From NCBI GenBank assembly GCA_036877525.1, contig JAZGTH010000062.1, positions 7,372,501-7,436,500 of the forward strand: 64,000 bases of DNA, given 5' to 3'. Source of the stretch: Chromobotia macracanthus (lineage: Eukaryota > Chordata > Actinopteri > Cypriniformes > Botiidae). The notes below the pieces were generated by a model, which saw only the letters and a program-made list of their open reading frames with translations, made no database searches and was not told the origin of the DNA. This document shows, piece by piece, positions 21,821 through 36,800 of this stretch. Positions within the stretch are counted from its first letter, which is position 1; the number at the start of each line of letters is the position of its first letter. The position numbers and the translations under genes are program-made.

Positions 21821-24800
21821 ATGGACATAATGATTGCGGTGCAGGATGCGTGCGTCTCCGGTCAGTGGCTCACCGCTATAATTCTCAGTCTTTGCTGCTT
21901 TTTACCGTCGTGTTTGCCCGCTGGACAGACTGTGGACTATGCGTCCAGTGAGAGTGTGGTGAGCAGACAGGGAGACACCGCGATGCTCAGGTAGGAGACT
22001 GAAGTCGCAGTTACCGTGTAACTGTTAAAGTAAACTTGACTGACACCTGCAGTTTTGTAAGCAACACTCAGGGCATATTCCCCTAGTGTCGCTCCATCAC
22101 TTCGCTCACACATAGGCTACCGTATGCAACGACTACAAACCCAAACAATATCGCCTGAACAATATCTCATATAGTTCGTACCGCATCGGTAAGGCTGTGC
22201 CGATGTGACGCTTTTGTCGGAGATGTTTAGAGTTTGGGAGATTTTTGTAGATTTATTACTTCTTGTTTTTTGAGAGAGTTTGGTTAAACACTTTACACTG
22301 TTACAATGAACTCATTCATGGCTCCCATCGCCTAAAAGGTTCTCACGAATGTTTGCGTCCTGAAAAGAGAGGGGAAAAACAGGTCGGCTACGATCGATGA
22401 TGTTTTATGATCTGAGCCACGTATTTTACAGTAATAAAATGACCGTCCCGGCTTCTTAGTTTAAAACGCTGTTAAAACAGCGTTAATTGAAATGTTTATT
22501 CATGGGTGTGTCTGACGGTAACAGATGCTAAGTTATCTTTAAATATTTTTATAGAGTCCACAGATCTTGCCATTTGCTTCTAAACAATATGTTATAATAT
22601 AAACAAAATGACTCCGCAATATACAATACCGACTGATTTCTGAAGTCTGTTGTCTTAGGATAGGTACATATATGTTGATATCTGTAAAACATACGATTGA
22701 CAAAACACTGTTAATATGAAATGTGTTTCTTCCCTAACAAGGAGATTATCCAAAATCAGAAGAAACATTATGCACACAGTGATAAAATACATTTAACATC
22801 TTTCTTTATTTATTTGCAAATGCGACTTTATCCCCTCCCGGTATGATTTCATGTAAAGATATTTCACTTATTGAGTAAAGCTGTCCATGTTGTCTGTGTA
22901 TGGAGATTGTCTTATGCTCTTTGCACCAAGTAGCTCTGCTTGTTTGATGGTAACAGTTTTAAACTCCCCATCCCTCTTTTTTCATGCTGTTGAGGTCTCC
23001 TGATGGTGCTGTGGCATAAATAAAAATGGGATTATCAAGCGTGTTCTCTCACCTCATGCCACAAAATTGTTTGCTTGGCTTAATTGATGGGCAATTTGCA
23101 CCATTGGCTATGTTTAGCACACTATAAGACATCAATTTTGCACCTTCCTGAGGTTTTTCTTTTTACAAAGAGCCTTGATTGTTACCTTGTATTATGTTCT
23201 TCCCCTTTTTGACTGAAAGAAGCATATTGTTGTTATATTTTCACCAGCGACGGCACTTATGCTGAGTAATTTTGATGTGGCTGTACACATTGTTGTACTC
23301 GGAATTGGGTACGAAATTATAGGAGAGCTATTGTGTACTGTCAGTAGGGCTGTCATGACTGTCCCACATGTCTGGAAAATGTCAGCTGGTGGTCTGAATT
23401 CAGAGTGCCTGAACTTTAAACGTGACCCTTGCTGGAGTCTGTGCATCATCAAGGCGTGGGGGGTAACCTGCTCCTTTTCTCCTCAGGCCGCACCTCTTCC
23501 TGTCAGTGCTGAAGAGTGTGAGCTTTTCTCCTCACAGGGACTGTAGGATCAGTGCAGCTCTCCAAATCCACTCCTCTGTTTTATTATCAACATAAACGGC
23601 AACGTGACTAAAGTGCTGTTTAGAATTTCTTATAAAAATGACAAATAAATAAATAAAGGATGGGGTAGAATCATTATTTCCCTATTTTCAGTTCATCTTT
23701 AGATCAAAATAGGATGATTGGGTTGACTGTAATGCTAAGGCATGTCAAAGAAATTGACAGACTTCAAATCAGTGTTGTATATGGAACTATGTATATAGAC
23801 CATATAAGTAAAATGCATATATACATATATACGTATGCATATGTATATATGTACTGTATGTATATATGTGTGTGGGTGTGTCTGTATATACACGCACACA
23901 TAAATATCCCATTTATTGACTGACAGCCTCTGTCACTGCATGTATTATATTTTAGGAGAGATAGCTCCTCTTGTGTCATTTTTAGCACAAAATGATCAAA
24001 ACATTCCACAAACAGAGAAACATTAGGTGGTTTCTTTAAAACTTGTTCAAGTAGTGTGTCCATTAAAAAGAATATTAAGGATTTAAAATGTTAATGAGTG
24101 GACCTCTTAGAGTGCATCTAATCTCTCTTTATCCTCGGTCGCAGCATAAATTATGGCAAATGCAGTGATCTTCATTAAACACAGTTCCTGATGCAGTTTA
24201 TGCCAACCTAATAATTGCAGATTGGCTGCAGTATTAACATTTTCTGCAGATATGATGGCAGAGCTTAACATCTTTCCATCCATCTTTTTGAAGGAATAAG
24301 CCAAGACCAGATTCCTAGTTACAAAATGTGATGCGTCACCAAGGCATCAACTAAATTCTGCCAACCACTGTCTGCTCCTTCTGGAAATTCAGAGATAGCT
24401 GTGGATATTAAAAGTGACACAGAAAGCTATTAGAGACCAGAAACTAACCATTATGTGTTTGGCATTCACCAGAAGCAAATACAAAAGAGAAGGATATGAT
24501 TTTGTGCTTTTATTTTTTATGTTGAGGCAACTGCTGCAATGTGCTCACATTTTTCACATCAAATATAAATGTACATCAGCTGTTACCCTGCAACTGAGTA
24601 AAGAGCTTAAAATCACATAATATTTTTGGATAGTTAAAACTACAGTCTGTTAACTTTTGCATCTCTATCACCATCTCTGTCTAAACATAAAATTGCAGGT
24701 TACTTTATGTACTAAGCTGTCAGGTCTATTTATATACATACAGATAAATTATATACAGCCTATTATAAGCTTACCATTGTAAATCAAGGTATCTGAAGAT

Positions 24801-27800
24801 CTGTTATGTTATTTTATTTTTAACCAAGTTAAAAGTTAGTTATCAATAATTTAGCTTTGTCTTGCTTTCAGCTGAGTTCTGTTATCGCAATTATTTAATG
24901 GAAGTCTCTGAAGAAGCCCCTGTTTCCCAGTTCTGGGGGAAGTTGTGAGTTTTCGAGATAAAATGTGCAGAAAAATAACCACAGCCAGCAGATAATGGTA
25001 CTCTTCAAAGCAGTTAAACCTTCTGATAAACAGTAGTGCCTTTCAAGTAGATTTAACCTCCTTTCTCCTCGACCTGTCACTGATTTTCATAGCTTTGATG
25101 AAGCAGGATCACTAGATACCAGATAAGCTTCTTTGTACCCCAGGTGACAGACACCCACTGTTCTCTCATACTGGAGAGCATGTGAGCCCATGCCATCCAC
25201 CGTAACAGTAATGCTATCATGAGTGCCATCATGTTCAGTGTTAATTCTGAAGACGTCATTTGGCTACATACTACATGGAGTATTAAGCTTCAGTATAAGT
25301 CCTCTCTGACAAAATTTTGAACTTTAAGCCATTTGTCAGTATACCCCAGCTAACAGTTTTAGGTTGTAAGAACGTCTCTTACCGCTTCCATTAAGTAACA
25401 TTAAAAACATTAAAAACATTATTTTGAAAGTTCTAGGAATGTTTAAAGTGCTACATTTTAAACATTGTATTAATATTATTGCTTGGTTATGAAAACCTTA
25501 TTCAAACTTTTCTAAATTCTGTAACTTTGTAAAATGTTTCACTAGCAAGTTAACATAATGTTTTTGATATATATGATATATAACGATAAAAAAGGTTCTA
25601 CTAACATTACTACAAGAACATTTTTGAGAACTTTAAAGAATGTGCCAACATTTTGAAAACATTCTCTGTTAGCTGGGACCTATACAGATAATGTTAAAAA
25701 CCTTTGTAACAGCCTATTAGGATATTATTGCTAAAGCTAATCCGCCTCTATGAGGAATAGGTGTCTCAATTCATCTGTGCACAGTGCATTGCTATGGCTG
25801 CAGGGTTTTAAATAGAGTCATAAAAGCAAGTCTTAAATCAGTCCCTGTCATTTGCATAATGAATCAATGTGTGTGGATTTCACGTGGCTGTAAATGTTAA
25901 GTAGAGCCGAGTAATTGGAGGAATTGCATTGGTAATTATTAGTGAATGGAATACAAAGTAGCAGGAGCAGATCAGTAGCATTTGGGCTTTTGTTCAGCTT
26001 TTGAGACTGTTTGTTGGCCAACAAAGAAATCTGGAATTATCTGATGTAAGTCAATGCTGATTACAGTTCCACTCATATAATGGAAAAATATATTCTGGAT
26101 GATTGGTCAATTTTACGAGGATCATTTATCAACATAAATTACTTTCTCAGCTGTGTAATAAAATTTATATTTTTGCTGCTAATTTGCAACCGCAACATTA
26201 AGGAAGCAATTTGACATTTACAATGCTTGTTAGACCAGTGATTTTGCAAATATCACCTTTACATTTATTAATTTTCCTGTAGAGTTTAAATTCTTTAATA
26301 AGACTATGAAATGATACATTCACTCACTCTAAATGTTTGTAAAATGCCTGTTGTGTGTTGCTAGGTTTCTGCTAAGAGTGTTGGCAATACTTCACACTGA
26401 CTCCGGTAGTTCTAGAAATTTTGAATGGCCTTTGGCCACAATGAGGTTATGTAACAGACCTAGATTTCCGGCTGGGTGGTGAGTACTATTTTACTATGTT
26501 ACTGTCTGTGAAAAGCACTGAGGGCGGTATCATGCTGACAGTGTTACACAGTCCTCAGAAAATGAAATAAACACTATTTCTATATCTGAATTAGATTTAC
26601 TGTTAGATTACTAATGTTTCTCAGAAAAATAATTAAAGCTGAATAAATTAGCAGGAAAAAGGTGACATGTGGCCCAAAGTAATCAAATAAGCAAAAGTAG
26701 GTCATATAATGTCCCATTTATGGTCAGTGCAGGATTTTGTCACACAGGACTTTAAATTGTTTTGTACAAAAACATCCAAGCTAACAATTAGGTTGTAACA
26801 ACAATCCATAACTTTTCTATTAAGTATTAGGTAATACAAAATTTAAAAATGTTGTTTTGAAAGAAGGAATGTTCAAAACAAAAGTTATTTAGACATTGTA
26901 TTAACATTATTGCTTGGTTATACGAACATTTCTTACTTTCTGTAAAATGTTTAACTACTGCTAACTATTGTTACTGCAAGAACGTTTTGATAACTTTGAG
27001 AGAGCTTTAAGAGAATATTAGCAACATTCTAAAACGTTACTGTTCAGAATGGCCCCATTTCAAGCAAAGGTCTACCTAACTGGGCTTTAAATGAACTGTC
27101 AACCACAGGTTTAATCAAAGCATCAAAATAGAAAACTAATGAGAAATATCTCTATCAGTTCCACACTGGACAGGTTTATTCAATAGCATCTACTGCATGA
27201 GCAACACTATTGGCATGACAGCTTTGGACGTTCATAAACAGAACCAGTTCTGTGCAGTTATCAGTGGCTAATTTAGTGGACCACAGTCTCAGAGAAGGAA
27301 TTTGCAAGGTTGTCCAATTAGTGGTGAGAAGTGTTGGGCTGTGAGTGCATGTCAGCAGGGAAGAGAGGGCCAGTGGAGGCGTGCCATCAATCATCTCAAC
27401 AGCTTTGCTTCTGCGTTCCTGGCAGAGTGGAGGCCCTGCTCATACAGGAACGCCACACCAACATCACAGACCGTCAGCTGTTAAGATGCCCATCATTTCT
27501 ACAGAACATTTTTCATGCTTATCTTGCTCAGTTTGAACGTTTCTTGCTTAAAAGATCACATAATGTTTTTTTTTAATGTGTCAGAACTGAAGAGGATTGA
27601 CAACATGGCATAATATTTGCAAACAGGAAGTGGGGCAATTTATAAAATGAAAGCATGAACCATGAACAGTGCTGATTAATTTGTAATATTTGGAGTTGGA
27701 GTTCCTGTAGGTCAGCTGGTAGAGCATTGTGTTAGCAGTGCAAAGGGTGTGGGTTTGATTCCCAGGGAACACGCATGTTGTTTAAATGTATAGCCAGAAT

Positions 27801-30800
27801 GTACTGTAAGTCACTTTGGATAAAAGCATCTGCCAAATGCATAAATGTAAATTTTAGCTCACTACTTTTTCGACTAACTTTGAAGTCACCTAATTATCTT
27901 TGTTGCCATTTTTTGATACTTGAAATTAACCCATAATAACATCCTGAAACTATAAAAGGGCATATAATTTAATTGTGCAAAAACTGAGATCCTCATTTCG
28001 CAATTATTGTAGTTCTGATGGTGGTGAGAATATGTTTTAGTCATAAGAACTAACATACAACACTTGCCATGATTCGCACATTGTGTATAGTGGCGAATGC
28101 TTGTGTTTTTGTGCCAGTTGGACTGCTTTTTGTGTTCTTAGATACTACACTAACGCATTAGTGAATATGTTATGTAAATACCTATCAAGGTGTTTGAACT
28201 TGCCTTAAACTGAAAAGGCTATTTTCTAGTGCAAGTCCATAGGGTGTGTTGCCATGGTTACCTCAGTAGGGTGTCATTTTCTGTTGTGGGAACACATGAG
28301 CCGTGAAGAAAGCTCTGAGAGTTTCTTTAATGTACATAATGTTCCTCACTCGTTCTTAAAGACGCTTTGACACATATTTTTGACAAACATATTTTTAACA
28401 GATCTTCAGCTGATTCATCCTTACTTCTCCATAGCATTTCAATTTTCCCCTATTGCAGCACTGCAGCAGCTGTCATAGTTCTTATAAAGAAAATAGTCCC
28501 TCCTGTTGCCTCCCATCCAGTATTGAAATGCTTTGCAATTCTCTATTTGACTATCAGCGTGGTGGAATGTATTTGATGCTCATCTTTGGCACAGTGCTTT
28601 TACAGCGTGGCTGGTTTGTTGTTCACACGCTTTTGTATGTGAATACATTAATGTATTAATCATACTGATTACATTTTAGTGTTACTAATCCCCTCGCTCT
28701 GTAGCTGCCTCTGATTAAAGCACGATTCTAAAACTCAGTAGTTACCAGATGAATGTAAGTGCTTTCAAATCTCTCTTATGAATCAAAACCTTTGTGGAAT
28801 AGAAGCTAAGCTCGGCATAATCCCTGCCAAATGGTCTCGGAGAAAGCTTTACCAATGAGGTTCAGCCCTTGCCAAAAATGGGAGAGTTTGAAGAGGAATG
28901 TTCATTCAGTTCCTGTATTCATCTCATATGTGCAGGCGAGAATCTTAACATACAACTTGCTATTTGTTTGCTAACCATTGTCTAAACCTAGTGCGTATTG
29001 GTTTACAGTTTTTTATGTTGTTGATTGTTGATTTTATGTAAGTTGATTTTCAGCACTTTCAATACCAGCACAAAACTACCAAAAAAGAGTTTCCTTTGCT
29101 CACTGTTTAAAGCGCCAAAATGAAGCACTTTCAGTGCAAAGAAACATCTGAGGTGAATAGTGGAGTTTCTCTATAGCCTAGTTCTTCTACTACATTAGGT
29201 GGCAAAGGGTGCGTTAGCTTGTGAGAAATATGTCACTTAGGGAATGCAGTGAGAAGAATTAGGTCATTCAAAATATAGCAAGGTCCCATTGGGCCCCAAC
29301 AGACATAATTTATCCAGTATTTGTAGTAGGAATTAGTAATGTTATAAGACACATGTCTGTCTCTGTTGATGCACATACCAACAGGTCTGTGCATCAACAC
29401 AAGATTTGAGTCACAGTACAGTGCTGAAAGCTTGGTGCTACAAGGAAATGCACGCTGTTTTTCATACTCAATGGTATGAAAGGAGCATGTCACAATACAA
29501 TCATTCCAAACATCTTTACAGAAAATTGTGAAGTGTTAAAATTGTGCCTGTCAAAGCTTCAGGATAAGAACCCTTGTGTATAATTATTGGAATGATAGCT
29601 TTTATAACAGCTTTTAAAAGTGCAATTAGAAGACATTAAAGGGACAACCCTGTAAAGCTTGATGCATGGAAGAGGCAACTGACACTGTGGCATTCATCTG
29701 CCAGCTTAACTTGGGCGTCACAGAACCTGAGATTACGGAAGAGCCGCACTATCTAAAAGAAGAAAAAAACTCCAAGCTCAACTCCAACTGAATAGACCTA
29801 TATCTGAAAACTAGATATACTGAATGTACATCAACATGGCACAAAATACTAAATAAAGCTTTTCACACACCCCAGTAACAGAAAGATGTTTTGAATGCAG
29901 TATGGAGAAGCTGATAGCCTGAATCTTTTTATTTAGTGTGCAGCATAGATGTCTGTTGTACAGTAAATAGAGCGTTTGTGTCAGGCGTGAGGGAGTATTA
30001 TAGGATGGCATTGGGGAACAACACAACTGACAGCTGTTGACAGTGCTTGAATGTCAATAAATGCTTTGTGTTAAATATCTTTATTTTAAAAATCAGAGGA
30101 ACCATTTTATTGACCAAACAGCCATTGTAAAAAGTAAAATCACAAACACAGTAAAAATCTTGTCAAAGGCACCAGACAGGGAAGCAGTCTATTTCACACT
30201 TTAAAGAGACCTACAAAATAATCTGCCACTGGTAAAACGTATTGTACTATAATAAAATATTTGAGATGGATTGAATGATGCTTTTTGTCCCTATAATGGT
30301 GCATTTACTGCACGCACCAGGAGGAACTAACAGCCAACCTTGAGACCATAAACTAGCCTTAACTTTGATATTTACAATGCAACCAATAAGATATATTCTT
30401 AATATACATTTTATATGTTAAAACCTGAGATTACGGAAGGGTCCGATTTTTCTGGGTCCTGGAACAACATTTCTGACAGCCAGTCAGATTTTAGGATTGG
30501 GTTAAGCTTTAAGACTGGGTTAAGCTTTTACACTGTTGGTATCAACCTACAGTATTATCAGCCTCGCTTAAGAAGTAGGGATTGGGTAAGAATCTCATAT
30601 TATTTAACAGGATTGTTGTCAGCTAAATATTTTGAAATAATTTAAAATTATTTAAAACAAGACACAAAATCAACAAAATAAGCTAAAACGTTTCTTAATG
30701 TTTGGTCATTTTAAGCTTTTAGCTTTCTGGTTATGACAAGCTTTAGAATAATTTCTTGGATGTAAATTGTGAGTGAGGGTGGCCTTTAAATATTGTAGTG

Positions 30801-33800
30801 GGCAGAAGGGGGGCCTTGAGGTCAAAACGATTGAGAACCAGTGTTATATGTCACTTGACCATAATTATTATTGTTATTTTATTTATTTGTGTGTGGGAGA
30901 AAGAGAGAGATAGATGAAGTATGGAACCTTACCATGAAATTAGCAGTAATTGGAAAGCAAAATTCAGGCTAAATGCCCACAGGCAAATAGCAACAATCAT
31001 GATTTATTACGAAACCGTGACATATAATTGATCACTAATGATAAATGATTTTAGACTTAATGAAAATATGGCTCACCGTAATGTTTTCCTCCCTGACTTA
31101 CATGTAATGTGGATGAAACACTGTAGAATACATTGTACCCTATGACACATGTTCAGAACAGTAAAATTTCCAGGTGGGTATTGTTAATACACAGATGTGC
31201 CTTAGGTAAGTGAAATATGGACATGGTGAACATCAAAATGGAAACTTTAAATTTGTCCTTTGAGAGGTAACAGTGTATTAACCAAAACTATTAGCTATAT
31301 GATGGGCAGCACAGATGGCTAGGAAAGCCTGAGATCCCTGGTGTATTATGTGATGTGTTTTTGCCAGTTTGACTGGGTAATTTTGACACAGGGAATCCAG
31401 TGTTTATTTGAAAAAGCAGGTGTTGTGGTATCCGTGCCTTATATATTGAGGTAAGTGGTACTTAGCTGCTAAATTTAGTTAGGTGTTTTTAATAAATGAT
31501 GTAAAAATACACATAATATCGCATATCAGAGCTTACGTGCAGTAAGGCAGCACTTTAAAAGCTTCTCCACATTCAGTAATCTTTATTAGTTTTAGGTGAT
31601 TGCCTGGGGTTGGGCAGCCAGTGCCCTAAGTTTCTGTGTCCATTTACATCCAGATGCAATTATCATTGTTTCTCATTGCTAAGAACACTTATGGGAATCT
31701 CGCCAGTTGCTATTCAACACATTAGAGGGTCAATATTACAGCCTGCCTTTGTTATTAGTAATCTGTTGTTAAGAACTTTTAGCACATTGTGGCACATAAT
31801 CTTATTTTAATCCTTGACAGAGTGTCTCGCTCTCATTTCACTTACCTAAGGAAGCTTTCTGGCACCTGCAGCATCAACTAATGTAGTCAAGCACATATGT
31901 TTTGTGAAAGAAAAATGGACAAAATGGAGCTGTGCAATTAATAATAATCTAAAGGTTTTAGTTATGGCTTCCAATGATTACAAAAACAAAATAATCATGG
32001 TAAAACGGTTATTGTGTCACATTTTGTTCGAATGGATTCTCTTATTTCTTCTTGTGTTATATGTCTATTTTTGCATGTATTTTTTATTTGTTTATCAGTT
32101 GAATCCACAGTTAAAAAGACACATTTCACATTTTATGTGTATTCATTTATTAATTTCAATAAATACATGTTGTCAGTGAGTCAGCGAGTAAACGTTTTGA
32201 ATCAAACGTTTTGAGTTACCTCAATACTGGCCAGTATAACCAAGATTATGATTTTTGTCATAATCAAGCAGCCCTAAAACATGTATAATGAAAAATTCTA
32301 AGGTATGTGGAGTAGTACCACAATTCTCATTTCCATTGTATGTAGATATTTAGTCAATGTTACAACTGATATGGAATTAAAATTGACACTATTTCTCTGT
32401 TTATTAATTTTCCTGTTCTTATGGTGAAGGATTCATATGTGCATGATTCCATAGAAAGATGTAGTTCTTTTAATTAACGATTACAATAATAATAACAGTA
32501 GAAGTAACATGCTCTGAAACTTTCTTTTTCTGCTGACCTCATCATGACAGAACAGACAGGAAAATAACTAAACATCATTCAACCATCTGTCTGCTTCTAG
32601 CTGCAGCTACCACAACAAAGTGCAACAAACACAGGGATGGCTGGAAGGTGTTTTCAGCTGTTTCCTTCCCAAAACCTTGTTCTCTATCCCCACGCTACCC
32701 TGCTTGCAGACCCACTGGCTTGAATTTTATTTACTTTGAAGAGAAAAAGGAATAACTGAGAGGTTGTGGTTATGTTGGAGGCATTTTACTTTTGAAAGCC
32801 TCAAAAATACAAGGCAACACAAAATAGGGTTTGTAAGCATTTCTTGTGTTTTAAAATGTTTTAGTAAAACATTTTTGAGTATATATTGCAATATTACTTA
32901 TTGGTTTATATAAGTGAAAATTATTTATGCTTTTGTTTCTTGTTCAGTTAGTGATAACAGTGGATTTTTTGATTATTTTTAATTGTGATATGATCTTCTT
33001 GTATTTTACTTCTGCATCTTGGTTGTTTCATCAAAATTATTTCTCTGGCTGAATAAAAATTCTGCTTTTAAGCCGGTTTAGAGCATACTAAAGCTAAAGG
33101 ATAATTAGCTATATTGACAGCCTAATAGGCAGGTATACAGGTTTCATGCTTTTGCACACACAGATATTATTCTGATATTTAAAGGGATGAGCAGAAATGA
33201 AATGAAATGAAAGCAAAAGGTTTCCTATTTACATTCTTAATGTATGTTCACTTCTTAACCCCTCCCCTCAATCACCTGACTTCATCCCATTTATTTGTAA
33301 TCCAATCATTTCTCGAAGTAAATAAATAAAATACAGTCCCGCCCTACGTTGTATTTGTTAACATTGAACTTTGAACATGAACTAACAATGAACAATACTT
33401 CTACAGCATATATTAATATTAGTTAATGTTAATTTAAGCATTTACTAAGATAGTATAAAATCAAAAGTTGTAACTGTTAACATTAGTTATCATAATGCAC
33501 AGTGAATTAACATGGACAGTTGTATTGGCAGTAACTTCTGTAACATTAACAAAGATTATTAAATGTTATGAAACAATATTTCTCTTTGTTATGTTCATGT
33601 TAGCTAATGCATTTACTGGTGACCTTAATTGTAAAGTGTTACTGAATATCTCATTGAAAAATGTTACATTAATTGACAATAGTGTTTCACATTCACGTTG
33701 AAATTGAGAAAGAATAACATAAATGTTTGCATTTGCAGAAGTAAGTTCCTGACTGTATACTATTTATAACCACATTTTTTACATTTATGCAGCATCTGTC

Positions 33801-36800
33801 TTTAGTGAAATCCATCTCCATGGCCTTGCCAGTAAACATTTATCTGAAATGAATCATTCAGAGCTATCAAAAGAGAAAATCTGGGTCAATGCAAAATAAA
33901 CATAAAATACAGTTTAGATTACAGAACACACAGCATACATCTGGAGAAAATTAACTGTAATTGGTGACGCTAACCGTAGTCAGTGTTTAAAGGATGTACA
34001 GTTTCAGTGTGTTTGACCTCCCTGATGAATCTGCTTGAATCAGACATCATGTTTTGAATCAGAAAACAGCGGTTGAAAACCCAATCAGTGTTTCACAATT
34101 TGGAAAACCTCTGAGGTTTCTGAATCCCACCAAGGGCATGAAGAGGTTTCCCTTCCTGAACTTCACAAAGCAGTGCTTTGAAGTGATGAATAAAGACGAT
34201 TAAGGGAAATTTTAGGGAAAGAGGAAGAACAAACAAGATGAGATTATGGCCTCATCTCAGCTGTTTCAACACTCGGAGAGCAGATGCTTATTTAAATTGG
34301 TAACAGTGGTTGGAAAATACACATTTGGATGCAGAATGCATAGGCCTGCTTTGGTCTTTGATGTGTGTTTTTCCAAACAATATTTTATTGAGGAAAAGTT
34401 ATGGTCAGCATATGCAACGATGAATCTGAAAAAAACATTAAAACTGTAGCTACATTCTGTATAGTATGTGTGAGTGCAGTATGCATACATTCTATACATA
34501 CAGTACTATATCCGCCATGCTTTCATTGTCATGTGACAATCGTTCACCTATGACATACAATCAACAGCTGTAAAAAATACTCAAGTGTTGATAAACAGGT
34601 GTAACATAACCTCAAACAATACATTTTTGGTACCTATATCACACTTGAAAAGAGCTTCCAGGCTCACAGTTTGCGGTATTGTAACTTGTATTAACATGTA
34701 TTAACTTTTAATACATTTAATTTGGTGGCTGCTTAGCTCCCATGGCCTTATGGGATAGCATAGCATTCTCCAATGCATGCTGAAAATCATACTGGTTTTT
34801 TGCATACTATATAATATGGAAGTAGACGTTTCGGCACAGGGCAGGTGTTTCGACTTCAAGTGGCTTGGCAAAGACTGATCAGCAAATGACATCAAAGAAC
34901 CGTGAAAGCCATTCAAGCTCATTTTGAGAGCTGAATTTCTCTCCACAGCTTCTTTTTAAACACACAAGGTCCAACAATAGTCCAGAAGTAAAGATGGTGC
35001 ATGAGGTCAGCCTTTCACATTTTCTCAGCTGTTCCTAGGGTAGCAGAAAGGAAATGTATCACATATGGAGGTTCGAGCTCTTTCACTCAACATAGCCTAC
35101 ACCTCAGTGGGAACCACTAATGTCTTCGTGAGGAGGTATTGTGAAGTATGTCCGAGAAGATCACTGGGGTGCTGTGACACCAGGCGCCCTGCTGTTGTAA
35201 GGGTCATGACTGTAGAAGAAACCTTTAATATCAATTACTCTTGCATATAGAGCAGTCTGTCTGAGGAAGTGCCAAAATTCCACCTATCAAACTAAAAGAG
35301 AAAATCAAAAGATGTTAATGGTTTAATTTAAGGTTAAGGTTTGGTGTGTTTTTTATCAAAATAAATTTATTAGTAATTTAGTCAGTTTTAGACTAGTAAC
35401 TGTTGATATTATTCATCTGTATAGCATTTTGTAAAACTATTGTTTTTGTTCTTGTTTTGTATTAAAGTCTTGATACAAATCTTGATCTTAGTACATTTTT
35501 GATTACATTGACTAGATTATAAATATATTACATAGCCATGAAAATAATAATGATGATAATTTAAGAATAATGGACTAATGATTCAGCCTGTGGGCCAGGT
35601 CGTGATTTTAATTGTTAATATTATGTTAATTAAAGTAGCCTGGAGAAATGTTTGTAGTACTTAAATTTCAGACGATAATTTATTATCATAAATTAATATT
35701 TCAGTGGTTAATGTTGTGTGATTTAGAATAATGTATGCAACATGTAATCTTATTATGAAATAGTTTTAATTTAGCATGTTGTACTATAGATGCAGAGATA
35801 ATTTTTTTATAAGATCAGCTCCGACTCTCATATAATTCTCCAATAGGCTTTTCCCCATGCATAACGATAATACTTCTTACCACATACAGCACTGTCTGCC
35901 TGCAACCCTTATAGAAATGTTTCCTCAGCTGTATCATCATCTTAAATCTCATCTCATCATTCTGTCTGAATTTTGCCACAAGCCCAAGTAAAAAAATAAA
36001 CCCTGCTTCATAACATCAACCGCATTCTGCTTTCCTGAGTCATGTCCAACATTTCCCAAAAATCCAATCGACTGAAAGGAACTAAGAAAGTTATTGACAG
36101 TTAGGCTGACCTCCAGTTCACCTGTAACCTCAGGAGCATCCTGTGTAAATAACCCTCACCCCTGAAGCTCGCACTTTTCCTGACATGTAACAAATAGATG
36201 TTAGACGTGGCACCAGATAGAACTTCCCAAACCAATCATGCACAAGTCAATTTGAAAACCTGAAGCTGAGACAAACAGACAGATCTAGAAAACAAGGCGG
36301 CCTTGAAACGAAATCAAAATGACGTGGAGTGAGGAGATGCTTTAAATTGTATTGTTTTTGACATTATCTTGTGTGCACAGATACACTGGAGTGATGTGGG
36401 TTGCATGACGTCTTGTTTATTTGTGCAGTTGTATAGACATTGTCGGTACAGCTGTCCCATATTCCTGACAAAATATTTTTTTCTCAGACAGAAAGACCTC
36501 TTTCTGTTTTTTCACTGCTGTATTTCAAGTCTCCTTTAAAGTGTTATATGTGGGAATCCTTTTTTGTCTTGCAGACTGCTAAAAGTTTGCAACTAGTTAG
36601 CAAATCTCCTGCTTGGTGTATAGATCCTAGTGCAGAGGGTGCAGGTAGTCACATCATACAAACTAGAATTAGATTAATAATCATTTGCTTTGGTAATGGT
36701 TATTGGAATGCTATAAATCATGCTGGCATAATTCTATATCATGTAAGTACATGCTACTATCATGCTACATTATGGTACCGGCATCATATAAAATCATGCT

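Noticed and set aside
23259..23546. 95-codon plus-strand frame in negr1 intron 1
   Set aside because: It has no domain or splice support, and an equally long frame lies on the opposite strand. It is probably chance.
27702..27790. tRNA gene suggested by A-box and B-box wording
   Set aside because: It continues into a SINE body and tail shared with copies at 52.7 and 54.4 kb, and it cannot form a proper acceptor stem.
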